Origin: Sipunculus nudus
Lineage: Eukaryota; Annelida; Sipuncula; Golfingiida; Sipunculidae
Length of the DNA stretch: 64,000 nt
Assembly: GCA_026874595.1 (NCBI GenBank)
Contig: CM049306.1
Location: 23,981,019 to 24,045,018, forward strand
Direction: 5' to 3'
Both the position numbers and the translations under genes were made by a program. Below, piece by piece: positions 48,490 to 59,592 of the stretch; position 1 is the first letter of the stretch; every line of letters begins with the position of its first letter. The notes under the pieces were generated by a model. The model worked only from the letters and a program-made list of their open reading frames with translations, was not told the DNA's origin and did not search any database.

Positions 48490-50356
48490 ACAAGGGACCT
48501 ATGGGTCACTGTGCTCAGCTGACTTTAACTTTGAAGGTAAAAATATAAAATAATATCAAATGGAGATAATGTGTAAGAGGAAGAGGTAATAAAGGCCATG
48601 GTTGGTTTATATGATTGGTTTGTATTGATGAGCAAGAAATTTTTGCAAAAAATATTTTGTGACCTGACCATGTGTTTCCTAATGTTGAAACTAAAGCATG
48701 TGGGCAGTTTGTGAACAAATGATCTGTACTATTACCATGATCATTAATTGGTTTTTCGATTAACTGTTGACATTTCAGTAGTTTACACATTTGTTCAATT
48801 GAATCTATTTTTTTGTATAATATATATTATTAAACATATATGTATTTTTTTATGAAATGTATACAGTTGAAATATAGCTAATTAACAACATAAAACAGGG
48901 CAAACAAAGCCTGATCTCAAATTCTGCTGAGGCAGGAAAATAATGAACAAATGTTTGTATTAAATCCTGATTTTTTTATCACATCAATTATTTTCTAATT
49001 TAAGTTTATATTTCTATACATTTCCAATTTAACATATATATCTGAATATAAAAGTTGATTCATAATTCTCAGTTGCATCATCATAAATCTCAATCTTGTC
49101 AGATAACACCACATCATGCATACAAATGTTTATTTATTTTTTACCACAAAAATATATCTTTTAAATCTGCAAAACAATAAATATCTAAAAATAATACTTG
49201 ATTTAGATTTCACAATTTTTAATTGTGTCTTTATTTATCCATAATTTGCTTCATATTTTATAATAATTTAAGCATACTGATGGGTTCATTTATATTTGTT
49301 AAAATCATTTAAAAGAAAACTGATTTCTTTAAAAATGCTACATTACACAACATTGCATCTTCTGGATTACCCCTTAAATTACTTTTTCAAGGAAAGTTTT
49401 TGCATATCAGAGTGGAAACAGCATTACAATTAAGGAGATACAGTGAAAACAATAACAATTACTGCATAACACTTGGTGGGTTGGGTTTGCGGGGGGGGGG
49501 GGGGGGGGGAGTGATGATTGGGGTGGTGATATCAGATATGAGAATAACTGTACACCTGTCACAGCAGGGGATCTCCCCCAGTGACTGTAACAAATCAGAA
49601 ACCCTGGCATAGCTGACTTCCAGTGACCTGGAGTGGGACCCTGCATCTGTAATCAAAGCAAGTGACTACAGAACAAAAAATCAATCACTAGCTTAATTTT
49701 CAAGCTTTTATTTTCAAATTTCAGATTTAGACAAACTAAATATTTATGTTTACATGCTGTGAAAATTAAATCAATGGTGCTTACAGGAAAAAAACGTGCC
49801 ATGGTCAAAGTTGGGCAAAATTTAAGGTACTGATTTTTTTTTATGCCAATAACTTAAAAAAATTACAGAATTCAGATCTAATTTTGGGTAAACAATTGAA
49901 TCTTAATTAAACATAGTTATATACTTGAGAAAATAGACTCTAGTTTCAAAATTTTTCATGTTAAGTGAGTTATTATTTTTCCTGATTTTTAACAAAGTCC
50001 ATTATGTTTGGGCCCATAACTTAAAGAATTTATACTTTACAGACTTAATTTCTGGCATGTACATAGGAACTATATAGAGGAATATTTATGGTAAATATGA
50101 AGAAAAACAGATGAGTGGTTTTGATATTAGGCAGTCCTGAAGTGTGAAAATAGGATTTTAATAAAAAATTGAGGTTTTTTCCTTAATTTCTCAAAGAAAC
50201 GAAGTCGGCTTGGTAGGAGATCTTGGGGACATCTAACATTATGCTGAATTTTGGATTCCTAGGTCTTACGGTTTCAAAACGTGCCACATCTACGGACGGA
50301 CGGACAGACGACGGACCACGACTATAGCTCAGATGACTTATAGTCAGCTGAGCTAA
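48490..50356 (+). mobile_element. Family H1 element, complete copy
   Basis: The clearest copy. It starts ACAAGGGACCTATGGGTCAC with a GACC-TATG-GGTC palindrome (48496-48507), then GCTCAGCTGAC. The body is free of coding sequence and includes a G19 run (49491-49509). It has a GGACGGACGGACAGACGACGG tract at about 50294-50314. It ends in the hairpin AGCTCAGATGACT (50326-50338), loop TAT, AGTCAGCTGAGCT (50342-50354). Confidence 0.85.
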
Positions 50357-52070
50357 TAATTATATTGTGAGGAAAGATATTCAGTTCCATCTGGAGAAGC
50401 ATAATAAACAAGATTTCATCAGCGTTGGACTTACAAGCCACTGCTTAAAAGTGTCTTTGCACCTACACTGGTATATGTGGACTTGCTCTCTCTCATTATA
50501 TCTCACTAAAAGTCGTAAGTAAAGGTCATTTTGCCCCGCAAATCCTTGTTGATTGTTCGTTTGAAAAAATGTCATGATTAAAATAAAAAGTTCTAATCTA
50601 GTTATCCCCTTGTTGCGGATCCACAACTGTGATACGATCACAGTTGTGGGAATCGCCTGTACAGTTAGGCCTTGTAATGGTGAAATGGTAGACACTGGTA
50701 GAAGGCACCAAAAAAACTCTTAAAACTACCAAATATACACACCAAAATGCATCCGTTAGTGTCTTTGGTAGTAAATGGGTCTTTCTGGCAACTTTACCAC
50801 GTTCTTACCTTAATATATTAATGAAATATAATCCCTAACGATCCTTGTAAGCCTGCTGTGATTTAAACATAACAATATACAGGAGTTTGTAATGAGCAGA
50901 CGTAGATTGACTGGTACCCGCCACCGACATCTATTATCGCCCGCTTTTTCCAGTTCAAACAGCGATAAGATCAGAGCGGGTTCCCATTCTAAATCCCTTT
51001 GCAAAGGACTGTGGGTCACTTAATGTAATCATGGCGGCTTGTTCTCTATGTAAACACATCAGCTCTTGGCAAAATTATGGATAAGTAGGGCTATTGAGCA
51101 ATATTTTGGTGCCAATACTTTGCAGATGTTTTATAAAACATCCAAAGACAACAAAAAGGTAATTATTTTTATGTTGACACCGCTTGAAATATCAATTATA
51201 CGATTCCAAAGGGGTCTCCTATTTGGAACCTTACAAGGCGTTTTCCTAAGGGTCTTTCCAAAGACGTTGTTGACGGAGAGGAGAAGAGCGTTTGGAATCA
51301 CATGTCTTGGGCCGAGACAAGTTATCCCCCGGCTTGGTGATGAGTCACGGTCAGCCAAGCACAATTTTATGAGCTGGAGCCCAGTCAAACTGTGGCCTCG
51401 TTCTAGAGCACGTCAGTCAACCTAGGGTTCCATCTGAATGAACAACATACCAAGACATTTTAATTAATTAATAAGAATATAAATACTGACTTCCGTTGGT
51501 TCTATTAATGCATAAAATCACAACCAGTATGAACCCAGGTTCCCCTGAGCCCTCCTCCTCTAATATAATAAACTCCAGTTATGAGCAAAATTAAATACGG
51601 GAATTCTCAGGAAAATAATATGTATCGGCCTTTTTCAGGGAAAAATTTATTATGGGACACTTGTTGTGCCTAAGGTACCGGCGGTAGGGTGAGCCCGGTT
51701 TCTATAGTTCTGCCAAGTTTTATTTATATTTTCCTCAATAGAACTTAGAAGCGAAGCCCGCGTTCTATAGTGGCTCCGTCAACTCACCCTCATCCATACA
51801 TACAGTAAACCTTCGCATGCAATAAAACCTGAAATGCATCACACTCTGGTAAATATTAGAGAATGTAAACAAACAGTTACAATGTGAGACAGAAAGACTT
51901 CAAAGAGCAACACAACAACATTGTCAACAAACGTCAAATGTCATCAATTTTTGTCATGTTATCTGCCGAAAAATGTCAAAACAGAAATATGCATGACACG
52001 CTCACAGTTTAAAATCTATCCCCCGTATACAGAAAGTCAATTAAATTTTTTTCCCCTTTTGTAAACTTAC
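50357..52070. other. Unique sequence upstream of C2orf42 coding exons
   Basis: Not repeat-like. It has a 13-bp perfect inverted repeat at 50621-50649. A - strand donor AAG|GTAAGA at 50809/50808 could end an alternative first exon. Open frames at 50381-50695 and 51066-51425 resemble no known protein. AGGGTGAG and CTCACCCT face each other across about 100 bp near 51.69-51.79 kb. Confidence 0.4.
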
Positions 52071-52150
52071 GATTCAAAGGAAACGTGCAACTACAAATTC
52101 ACAGCATCAGCAGTGCTGCCGCGAATGGTTGGATTCGTAGCCATCTTGCC
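52071..52150 (-). other. Candidate non-coding first exon of C2orf42
   Basis: The - strand sequence from the AAGATGGCTAC motif to GAATC|GTAAGT (donor at 52070) is a plausible 5' UTR exon. It would splice to the acceptor at 47349. A short ATG frame in it ends after 17 codons. Transcript data are needed to choose between this and the exon ending at 50809. Confidence 0.35.
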
Positions 52151-52240
52151 TTGCTCGACAAAGAGCGTCCATTACGGTTGCGCTGATTGGATGATTTGGA
52201 GCATGTGACCCATGTCATCATTGGTGAAAGATAATTGGTT
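52138..52240 (-). promoter_or_regulatory. Candidate promoter: CCAAT cluster and YY1-like site
   Basis: Three CCAAT boxes on the - strand (ATTGG on + at 52186-52190, 52220-52224 and 52234-52238) lie upstream of CAAGATGGC (52141-52148, YY1-like). This is a TATA-less housekeeping layout pointing toward C2orf42. The transporter starts 0.9 kb away on the other strand, so the interval may serve both genes. Confidence 0.5.
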
Positions 52241-53073
52241 GCAGAAACACTCTCCACGCAACGTACACAATTTATGAAGTCTTCAGATTCTAAAAAGCTG
52301 TTCATAAGGTTTATTTTTAATATTGAAGTCAGCAAAAGTAACCAATTGATTCAGAATTAATGTTTAAGTGAAAAGATTTATCAGTGTAATCACATATATT
52401 TAAAAAGTGATCTACTCTGTAATCTACTCTCCAATCATATGCCGAATTTATTTTGTGAACGTCCATGGTAAACAAACTCAGCGTGAATTTGGGAAACTAG
52501 TGCAAGCCACGTTTCTTCTGATACAGAGGAGGTGCAGGCTTACTGCCAAACTGGAGAGGCAGGTCGTAATGGCGTTTGGACATTTGTGAGACTTCCTACT
52601 GTGTACATTACACTTTTACAGCGAGCTCCAGTAAAAAGACCGTGCCACGTTTGCAGTGTGCTTTCGGGGGAAATTGACCTAACCTCCAATCATAACGTGG
52701 TAACTGTTCATGTCAGTTCACCTGACTTGAGTTCACTTTTGAGTTTAAAAGTATCAAGGGGTTCATAGCCCATTTCCAGTAAGACTGTTCGGTATTTCCT
52801 GTGGAGCTAACGTGACTAGCAGGAAAGGTTGCCAAAACTTATAAATTAAAGAGTGGGTTTCAGCACAAAAGTTATCGAAATTGTATCAAGGATAATGGTA
52901 TATAGGAATCAAACAATTATTAATATCTCTGTTCCCTGATATAATACATTAGGAATTTTTTTCCCGAATTCTTGTGAAAATACAGCTGTCACTCCGGTTA
53001 CTCATAACCGCAATTTTACTGGGAGATTTGACAAGCTCGTGTTAATTAGAACTTCGTGAAGAGGTCGCACAAA
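52241..53073 (+). other. Intergenic region and transporter 5' flank
   Basis: Includes an open + strand stretch around 52500-52768 (...YCQTGEAGRNGVWTFVRLP...) that I do not recognise; it might be an unidentified exon. An in-frame stop TAG at 53047 separates the transporter frame from upstream sequence. No clear TATA box. Confidence 0.35.
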
Positions 53074-54447
53074 ATGGCAAGTATAACCAAGATGTTAGGA
53101 AATGAAAAACTGGGACTCGCTTCACTAGCAGCATATATTGGTGCGTTATCATTCGGGTACACGATCGGATACAGTTCACCTGCACTGCCTGACATGAAAC
53201 GGTCAGGGATCATTGAAGACGACCAGCTGGCCGCTTGGTTCGGTTCTTTGGCAACAGTTGGCGCCATCATCGGTGGACCAATAGCTGGATGGCTGGTGGA
53301 ACGACTAGGTCGAAAGAAAACATTACTTGTCGCAGCTTTCCCATTCATGATTGGATGGCTTTTGATATTTCTAGGAGAGCATTCAAGTGACCTTTTGCTC
53401 TCGGGGAGATGTTTGACAGGATTAGGTTGTGGAATGATCACAGTGGCGTCACCACTGTACATTGCGGAGACCTCCACTAAAGAGCTCCGTGGGACGTTGG
53501 GTTCTGGGGTTCAGCTGATCCTCACATTTGGCATACTGCTTGCCTATTTCTTTGGCATGATATGTAGTTGGAAGAAACTGGCGATAATTGGATTTTTGTT
53601 CCCGGTAGCAAGTGTATTTCTTGTACAGGCTGTGCCTGACACCCCACGATGGTATCTCATTCATAACGCCAAACCGGCAGCTTTGGAAGCATTGCGATGG
53701 TTACGGGGTCCTCAAGCGGACGTTGACGAGGAGTGCAGGGATATCGAGGAAAGTTTACCCGGGGCAGATGAGAAAATATCCTGGACTGATTTTACGCGAC
53801 CAGAACTGATGCGGCCTTTGAAAGTGGCCGTAGGTCTGATGGTATTTCAACAGTTAAGTGGGATCAACGCTGTGATGTTTTACACCGTTTCGATATTTGA
53901 AAGCGCCGGGTTGAAAGAAAGCAGCGCGTCAGCAACAGTTGTCATTGGGATAGTGCAAGTGCTGGCGACATTTGTGGCGTGTATGTTAATGGATAAGGCA
54001 GGGCGCCGGAAACTGTTGCTTTTTGCCGGAACTGGGATGGCTCTAATGTCATTTGTGTTTGGATGGTATTACTACGCCACGACGGGAAGCAAGACTCCCG
54101 GGAGCCTCAGCTGGCTCCCCGTATTTAGTCTCGTCGTCTACATAGTTGCGTTCTCTTTGGGCTGGGGACCCATCCCAATGTTGCTGATGTCGGAAATATT
54201 TCCCGTGAAAGCTCGTGGCTCAGCCAGTGCCGTGGCTGCCACCAGTAACTGGTTTTGCGCATTTGTTGTAACCAGGGAGTTTGCCCCTTTACAAGAGGTG
54301 TTGGGGCAATATGGCGTCTTTTGGTTGTTCGGTGTCATCTGCTCGATGGGCGTCGGCTTTGTCTGGAAGTATGTTCCGGAAACAAAAGGAAAATCACTGG
54401 AGGATATAGAGTTGTACTTCCTGGGAAGGGCCATACGTGGGATCTGA
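53074..54447 (+). CDS. SLC2/GLUT-type facilitative sugar transporter (SLC2A6/8- or Tret1-like)
   Basis: 457 residues in one uninterrupted exon, full length for the family. The ATG at 53074 has a strong context (A at -3, G at +4), with an in-frame stop just upstream. Twelve hydrophobic segments form the MFS fold in the plasma or endolysosomal membrane. Signatures in order: ERLGRKK (76-82), GRCLTG (111-116), PDTPRWYL (188-195), QQLSGINA (259-266, TM7), DKAGRR (307-312), GWGPIPMLLMSE (363-374, TM10) and PETKGKSLEDIE (435-446). The first outer loop is short, as in class III GLUTs and arthropod trehalose transporters; no N-glycosylation sequon is visible in loop 9. It moves hexose or trehalose by facilitated diffusion or proton coupling; the substrate cannot be fixed from sequence. 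The lack of introns suggests a retrocopy origin or intron loss, but the frame is intact. Confidence 0.93.
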   Translation: MASITKMLGNEKLGLASLAAYIGALSFGYTIGYSSPALPDMKRSGIIEDDQLAAWFGSLATVGAIIGGPIAGWLVERLGRKKTLLVAAFPFMIGWLLIFLGEHSSDLLLSGRCLTGLGCGMITVASPLYIAETSTKELRGTLGSGVQLILTFGILLAYFFGMICSWKKLAIIGFLFPVASVFLVQAVPDTPRWYLIHNAKPAALEALRWLRGPQADVDEECRDIEESLPGADEKISWTDFTRPELMRPLKVAVGLMVFQQLSGINAVMFYTVSIFESAGLKESSASATVVIGIVQVLATFVACMLMDKAGRRKLLLFAGTGMALMSFVFGWYYYATTGSKTPGSLSWLPVFSLVVYIVAFSLGWGPIPMLLMSEIFPVKARGSASAVAATSNWFCAFVVTREFAPLQEVLGQYGVFWLFGVICSMGVGFVWKYVPETKGKSLEDIELYFLGRAIRGI

Positions 54448-55321
54448 TGATATTACACCATGAATGAGATGCCTGGTGTATGTTTGACATGCTAGGGATT
54501 CTGAGGCTGTGACATATATAAACAAATTCTTTATATTTATATTTTTATCTGTGTATTTGGTGTGATTATATGTATAGATGGGCAATACTTAAGTTTATTA
54601 TGACAAACAGAAAACTTGCGTTGCATTTAAAAGTATTTTTTAATTTATTGCATGAACCCGTTGCACGGTATTTGGTTGCATGGTGTATGGGTAACGCTTC
54701 TATCCCAGTCAGCATTCTGCATGCTCTGTAATAACGGTACTTCTTATCGGTGACCATCATATTCCTGTTACTTTCTGTTGAACCTTTTTTTGGGATGTTG
54801 CTGAATTTTTAATACGCGAAATGTCCCATGAAAAATATGAATGTAAGTCTCCGAAACACTCCATTTAAACTTGTGTTTAGCCTAAACTTGCCAGAACAAA
54901 TCAGTTGAAATAGGATTATACTTCTGCTTTACTGTGGTAGGTGACTCTGGCGACATGTTATCTTAAGTGGATCAAACGTTTAGCCTAAGAGGCCGAAATC
55001 TAAACTTGCCATATTTGTAATCACAATTGTTGAAATTGGATTATACTTTTGCTTTTCTGTGGCAGGAGATTCTTTGCGACATGTCTTCGTCAGTGAATAG
55101 ATTCTTTTGTTAAATGGACTTACTAGACTTTAAACAATGTGGGTTAACCCTGGAGAATGTTATATATGGCAGATCGATATTTTTTGTTCCATTTAAATAT
55201 TTTATTTTCATTGTTCTATCCCGAGGAAATCTCATATCTTTTTATATTGTTAATTTGGTGGCGTTAATAAATATAGAACTGTTGATTTTGTTTTGTTTTT
55301 GAATGTCAATGTTACACTCTT
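54448..55321 (+). other. Transporter 3' flank
   Basis: Non-coding. The first AATAAA on the + strand is at 55266-55271, giving a possible 3' UTR of about 0.85 kb. Two related segments with 'ggattatacttctgcttt' (54910-54960 and 55035-55085) form a diverged tandem duplication of roughly 130 bp. Confidence 0.5.
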
Positions 55322-55997
55322 CTCAGCTCAGCCGACTAAAAGTTATCTTAGCTATAGCGATGACCCTTTGTCCGTCGTCCGTCCGGCAATTTATCCGGAC
55401 GCCAGTTACAAGGCATGTTTTAAAACCGCTGGACCTGCGAATCGTCACTTCTATTTACATGTATTGATGTCCCCAAGTTCTCCTACCAAACCGAAAACTG
55501 GGTCACTGCGACTTCGTTCCTTTAAGAAATTAAGAAAGAGCCTCTGTTTTCCATTAAAATCCTATTGTTACACTTCAAGACTGCCTAATATCAAAAACAA
55601 TGGTGGTGTGTGTTCATGTGTTCATAATTGGCGTAACTGTGTTTCCTAAAAACTTCCCAGAAATTAGGTCTATAATGCGTTTTTTTGTAGGAGTTACGGG
55701 ACTAATCATAATATGTATTATAAAAAATATCAGGAAAGGTATTTACCCTTCTTACATGGTTACTGCTGAAGTCCTCAAGCATGTAGCCTTATTTAATGAT
55801 TATTTAACTGTGTGTCAGAAATGATCAGAATTTTGTTATATATTCAATTAGAATATTAGAATAAATATAAACTTATACCTTAAATTTTGACCATGGCACA
55901 TTTTTTCCCTTCACGCATGGTTGATTGAGTTTTCACAGCATCTTAACATGAGGATTTAATCTTTAAAATATGAAATGTGATCGGAATATTAAAATGT
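55322..55997 (-). repeat. Family H1 element, internally reduced
   Basis: A decayed hairpin 'cagctcagccgactaaaagt' + 'tatcttagcta', a GTCC tract (55370-55384), then the H1 body ('actgcctaatatcaaaa', 'accatggcaca'). It lacks the distal half. Confidence 0.65.
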
Positions 55998-56067
55998 ACA
56001 AGTGATCCATGGTTCATAACGCTCAGTCGACTGACATGTTGACATGTCCTTGCACCAGCAACTAATT
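55998..56067 (+). repeat. H1-like 5' terminus
   Basis: ACAAGTGATCCATGGTTCAT followed by 'aacgctcagtcgactgac' is a variant of the ACAAGGGACC...GCTCAGCTGAC start, here alone. Confidence 0.4.
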
Positions 56068-58680
56068 GTATCCCCAGACAAAGTTGGGGGATACTATGTT
56101 TTCATACTGGTCCCGCCGCCGCCGCTGCCGCATATAAATCTTGTTGGCGCGATAACCCAAAAAATATTTCACGGAACTTTACCAAACTTGGTATATCTAT
56201 AGATATGGGTAAGAGGACGACGCCTATTTAAAATGAGGTCATGACCTTTACTAGGAGTGTTTTTGACCTTGAATAGGTCAAATTTTGGGGGAAATCACAC
56301 AAATTCTTTAATATCTCAAGAAATCTTGCATGGATTTATCCCAAAATCAAGTTGATGGAAGATCATGGATAGGGTTGTCATGTTCCAGAAACTGGTGGCG
56401 CCACCTATTATTCTTTACTTGTTTTCATGCCGTTTAATACCCCCAAAATTGCCACCTTGCAGTACTGTGAGCATTATAAGTAAAAAACTAATGGACAGAT
56501 TTCTTTTATATTATGCATATACATAGATATGGGTTATGGGATGATGTTTATTTAAATTGGGGTCATGACCTTTCCTATGATAGTGGCCTTGACCTTGAAC
56601 ATTGCCATATATGGTGAAAATCACACACCTCTTAATATATCTTCAGTGTTGATAGCCATATGGATTTCAAACATGACTTATGTATGGCCCACCACTAAAG
56701 TAAGAGCCCTATAGGTTCTAGGGTCATGAGGTCAAAGGTCAAGGTCACTGGACTGGCATTTTAAAAGATACTGTGGATGCATTTTAAGCCAAACTTTCAT
56801 CCCAGGTCTTCCATCTTGAATATATAGCTCACTTGCCAATAATGGATGATCCATATAAATTTTGGGGTCACTAGGTCAAAGGTCAAGGCAACAGGAGCTA
56901 TCTGTCCAAAAATTAGTTTCTGGATGATAATTCCTGCTTTTATTGATGTATTGATTTCAACTTTGACTTATATATGTCCCATTGAAAAAGCAAAACTCCA
57001 ACTGATTTTTGGGTCATGAGGTCAAAGGTCAAGGTCACAGGACACATCTTTGAAAAGATTGTGGATGCATTTTCAGCCAAACATTTCATCCCAGACCTTT
57101 CATCTTGCACATATAAGTCATCTGCCGATAGTGGAAGACCCCTATCAGTTTTGAGGTCACAAGGTCAAAGGTGAAGGTCACAGGAGCCATCTGTCCAAAA
57201 ATTAGTTCCTGGATGATAATTCCTGCTTTTATTGATGTATGGTTTTCAAACTTGACTTGTATATGTCCCATTGGAAAAGCAAGACCCAAATTGATTTTGG
57301 GGTCATGAGGTCAAAGGTCAAGGTCACAGGACACATCTTTAAAAAAGATGTGGATGCATTTTAAGCCAAACTTTTATCATAGGTCTTCCATCTTGAATAT
57401 ATAGCTCACATGCCAATAGTGGATAATCCATATAAATGTTGGGGTCACAATGTCAAAGGTCAAGGCCACAGGAGCTATCTGTCGAAAAATTAGTTTCTGG
57501 ATGATAATTCCTTCTTTTATTGATGTATGGATTTCAAACTTGACTTGTATTTGACCCATTGGAAAAGCAAGACCCGAATTGATTTTTGGGTCATGAGGTC
57601 AAAGGTCAAGGTCACAGGAAACCTCTTTAAAAAGGTTGTGGATGCAATTTCAGCCAAACAATTCATCTCAGATCTTTCATCTTGCACATATAGTTCACCT
57701 GCCAAGAGTGGAAGACCCCTATCAATTTTGAGGTCACAAGGTCAAAGGTGAAGGTCACAGGAACCATCTGTCCAAAAATTAGTTTCTGGATGATAATTCC
57801 TGCTTTTATTGATGTATGGATTTAAAACTTGATTTGTATATGTCCTATTGGAAAAGCAAGACCAAAATTGATTTTGGGGTCATGAGGTTAAAGGTCAAGG
57901 TCACAGGACACATCTTTAAAAAGATGTGGATGCATTTTCAGCCAAACATTTCATCTCAGATCTTTCATCTTGCACATATAGTTCACCTGCCAGGAGTGGA
58001 AAACCCCTATCTATTTTGAGGTCACAAGGTCAAAGGTGAAGGTCACAGGAGCCATCTGTCAAAAAATTAGTTTCTGGATGATAATTCCTGCTTTTATTGA
58101 TGTATGGTTTTCAAACTTGACTTGTATATGTCCCATTAAAAAAGCAAGACCAAAATTGATTTTGGGGTCATGAGGTCAAAGGTCAAGGGCACAGGACACA
58201 TCTTTAAAAAGATGTGGATGCATTTTCAGCCAAACATTTCATCTCAGATCTTTCATCTTGCACATATGGTTCTCCTGCCAAGAGAGGAAGAACACTATCA
58301 ATTTTGAGGTCACAAGGTCAAAGGTGAAGGTCACAGGAGCCACCTGTAAAAAAAATTATTTTCTGGATGATAATTCCTGCTTTATTGATGTATAGATTTC
58401 AAACTTGACTTGCATATGTCCCATTGGAAAAGCAAGACCCAAATTGATCTTGGGGTCATGAGGTCAAAGGTCAAGGTCAGAGGACATCTTAAAAAAGATC
58501 AAGGTCACAGGACCAACATCTTCAACAAGATTGTGGATTGTTAGATGGAAGAAACAATAAATATGCCAAGTGTCAGTATATGCTACTAAAAATGGGCGTC
58601 TGTTCTTAAAGGGGGGGGGGGGGGGCTACTATGTCTGGGGATACTCTGGCACCTGCGGTGCCAAGAAATGTCTAGTTAAG
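56068..58680 (+). mobile_element. Family C element, near-complete
   Basis: Starts TATCCCCAGACAAAGTTGGG with a GCC-rich section (56110-56130). It ends with a G15 run (58611-58625) and 'tatgtctggggatactctgg', so the ends share TATCCCCAGACA in inverted orientation. It holds the 288-bp tandem array, GGTGGCGCCACC at 56394-56405 and no open frame. A second, broken copy is at 16303-19980. Confidence 0.75.
56700..58540 (+). repeat. 288-bp tandem array rich in AGGTCA half-sites
   Basis: 'gggtcatgaggtcaaagg' recurs at 56721, 57011, 57300, 57588, 57877, 58165 and 58453, spacings 288-290. Each unit carries AGGTCAAAGGTCAAGGTCA or a one-base variant, plus a second 'aggtcacaaggtcaaaggtg' cluster half a unit away. 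Confidence 0.9.
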
Positions 58681-59192
58681 ATAATGTAGGTGGTATCATC
58701 ATTCATTCACATTTGCTCAATTTTATCAAGACTCATAAGCGCACCAAATTTAATTACATGCCACCCAACCGTTTCTGAGAAACCTGGTAATTTGCATATA
58801 CTTGTTACAGTATTTCTTGGGTGCTTAAACAGGTCCCGTCACTCGGAGAATATAGGTCACAGTGACCTAATTTTAGGTTTCTGAGGCAATCATTTGTGGA
58901 TCTCAGGATGCAGAGGTTCTTGCTTCTAGCCTTTACAGGTACGATTTGTGCCTTGTTAACAGACTCGGTGTTCTGAAAAAATACGTAAAAATTAAGGTGA
59001 TGCAAGTGGCGCCACAATTCATGCCCCAGTAGCTAAGGTTCATTAAGACCCATAAGCACTGCAAATTTGATGACAATCCGTCAAGCCGTTGCTGAGGAAT
59101 CTGGCAATTAGTGTGTATTTTTTAATTATTCTGGGAGGGTTAACAAGGCTCCGTAACTCAAAGAATATAGATTACAACGACCTTATCTCAGG
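58680..59192. repeat. Family B-like fragments
   Basis: Two related segments with 'aggtggtatcatcattcatt', 'gagaatataggtcacagtga' and 'gtggcgccacaattcatgcc' lie between family C and the next H1 copy. Confidence 0.45.
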
Positions 59193-59592
59193 TTTTTAGC
59201 TCAGCTGACTGTAAGTCATCTGAGATATAGTCGTGGTCCATTGTCCGTCGTCCGCCCGTCTGTGCGTCCGTAGATGTGGCACGTTTTGAAACCGTAAGAC
59301 CTAGGAATCCAATATTCGGCATAATGATAGATGTCCCCAAGATTTCCTACCAAGCCGAAAACTGGGTCTTTGGGACTTCTTTCCTTTGAGAAATTAAGGA
59401 AAAACCTTAATTTTTTTTTATCAAAAACCTATTTTCACATTTGAGGACTGCCTAATATCAAAACTTCTCATCTGTGTTTCCTCATATTTACCATTAATAT
59501 TCCTCTATATAGTTACTATGCATATGCCAGAAATTAGGTCTGTATTACATAATTTGAAAAAGTTATGGGCCCAAACATATTGCAATTTGTAA

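Noticed and set aside
50381-50695. 104-residue - strand open frame with a CRC motif
   Set aside because: It resembles no protein I know. The resemblance to the CSC of C2orf42 is limited to a few residues. Its first part overlaps the 13-bp inverted repeat.
51066-51425. 119-residue + strand open frame, with an overlapping - strand frame of 85 residues
   Set aside because: Neither strand shows a known motif, codon bias or credible start context; both are likely chance.
52500-52768. Open stretch upstream of the transporter
   Set aside because: Needs a non-ATG start and has no recognised homology. It may be an unidentified exon but is not supportable as a gene.
53056-53073. Six extra N-terminal residues for the sugar transporter
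   Set aside because: They would need a GTG start. The ATG at 53074 has a good context and gives the family's usual length.
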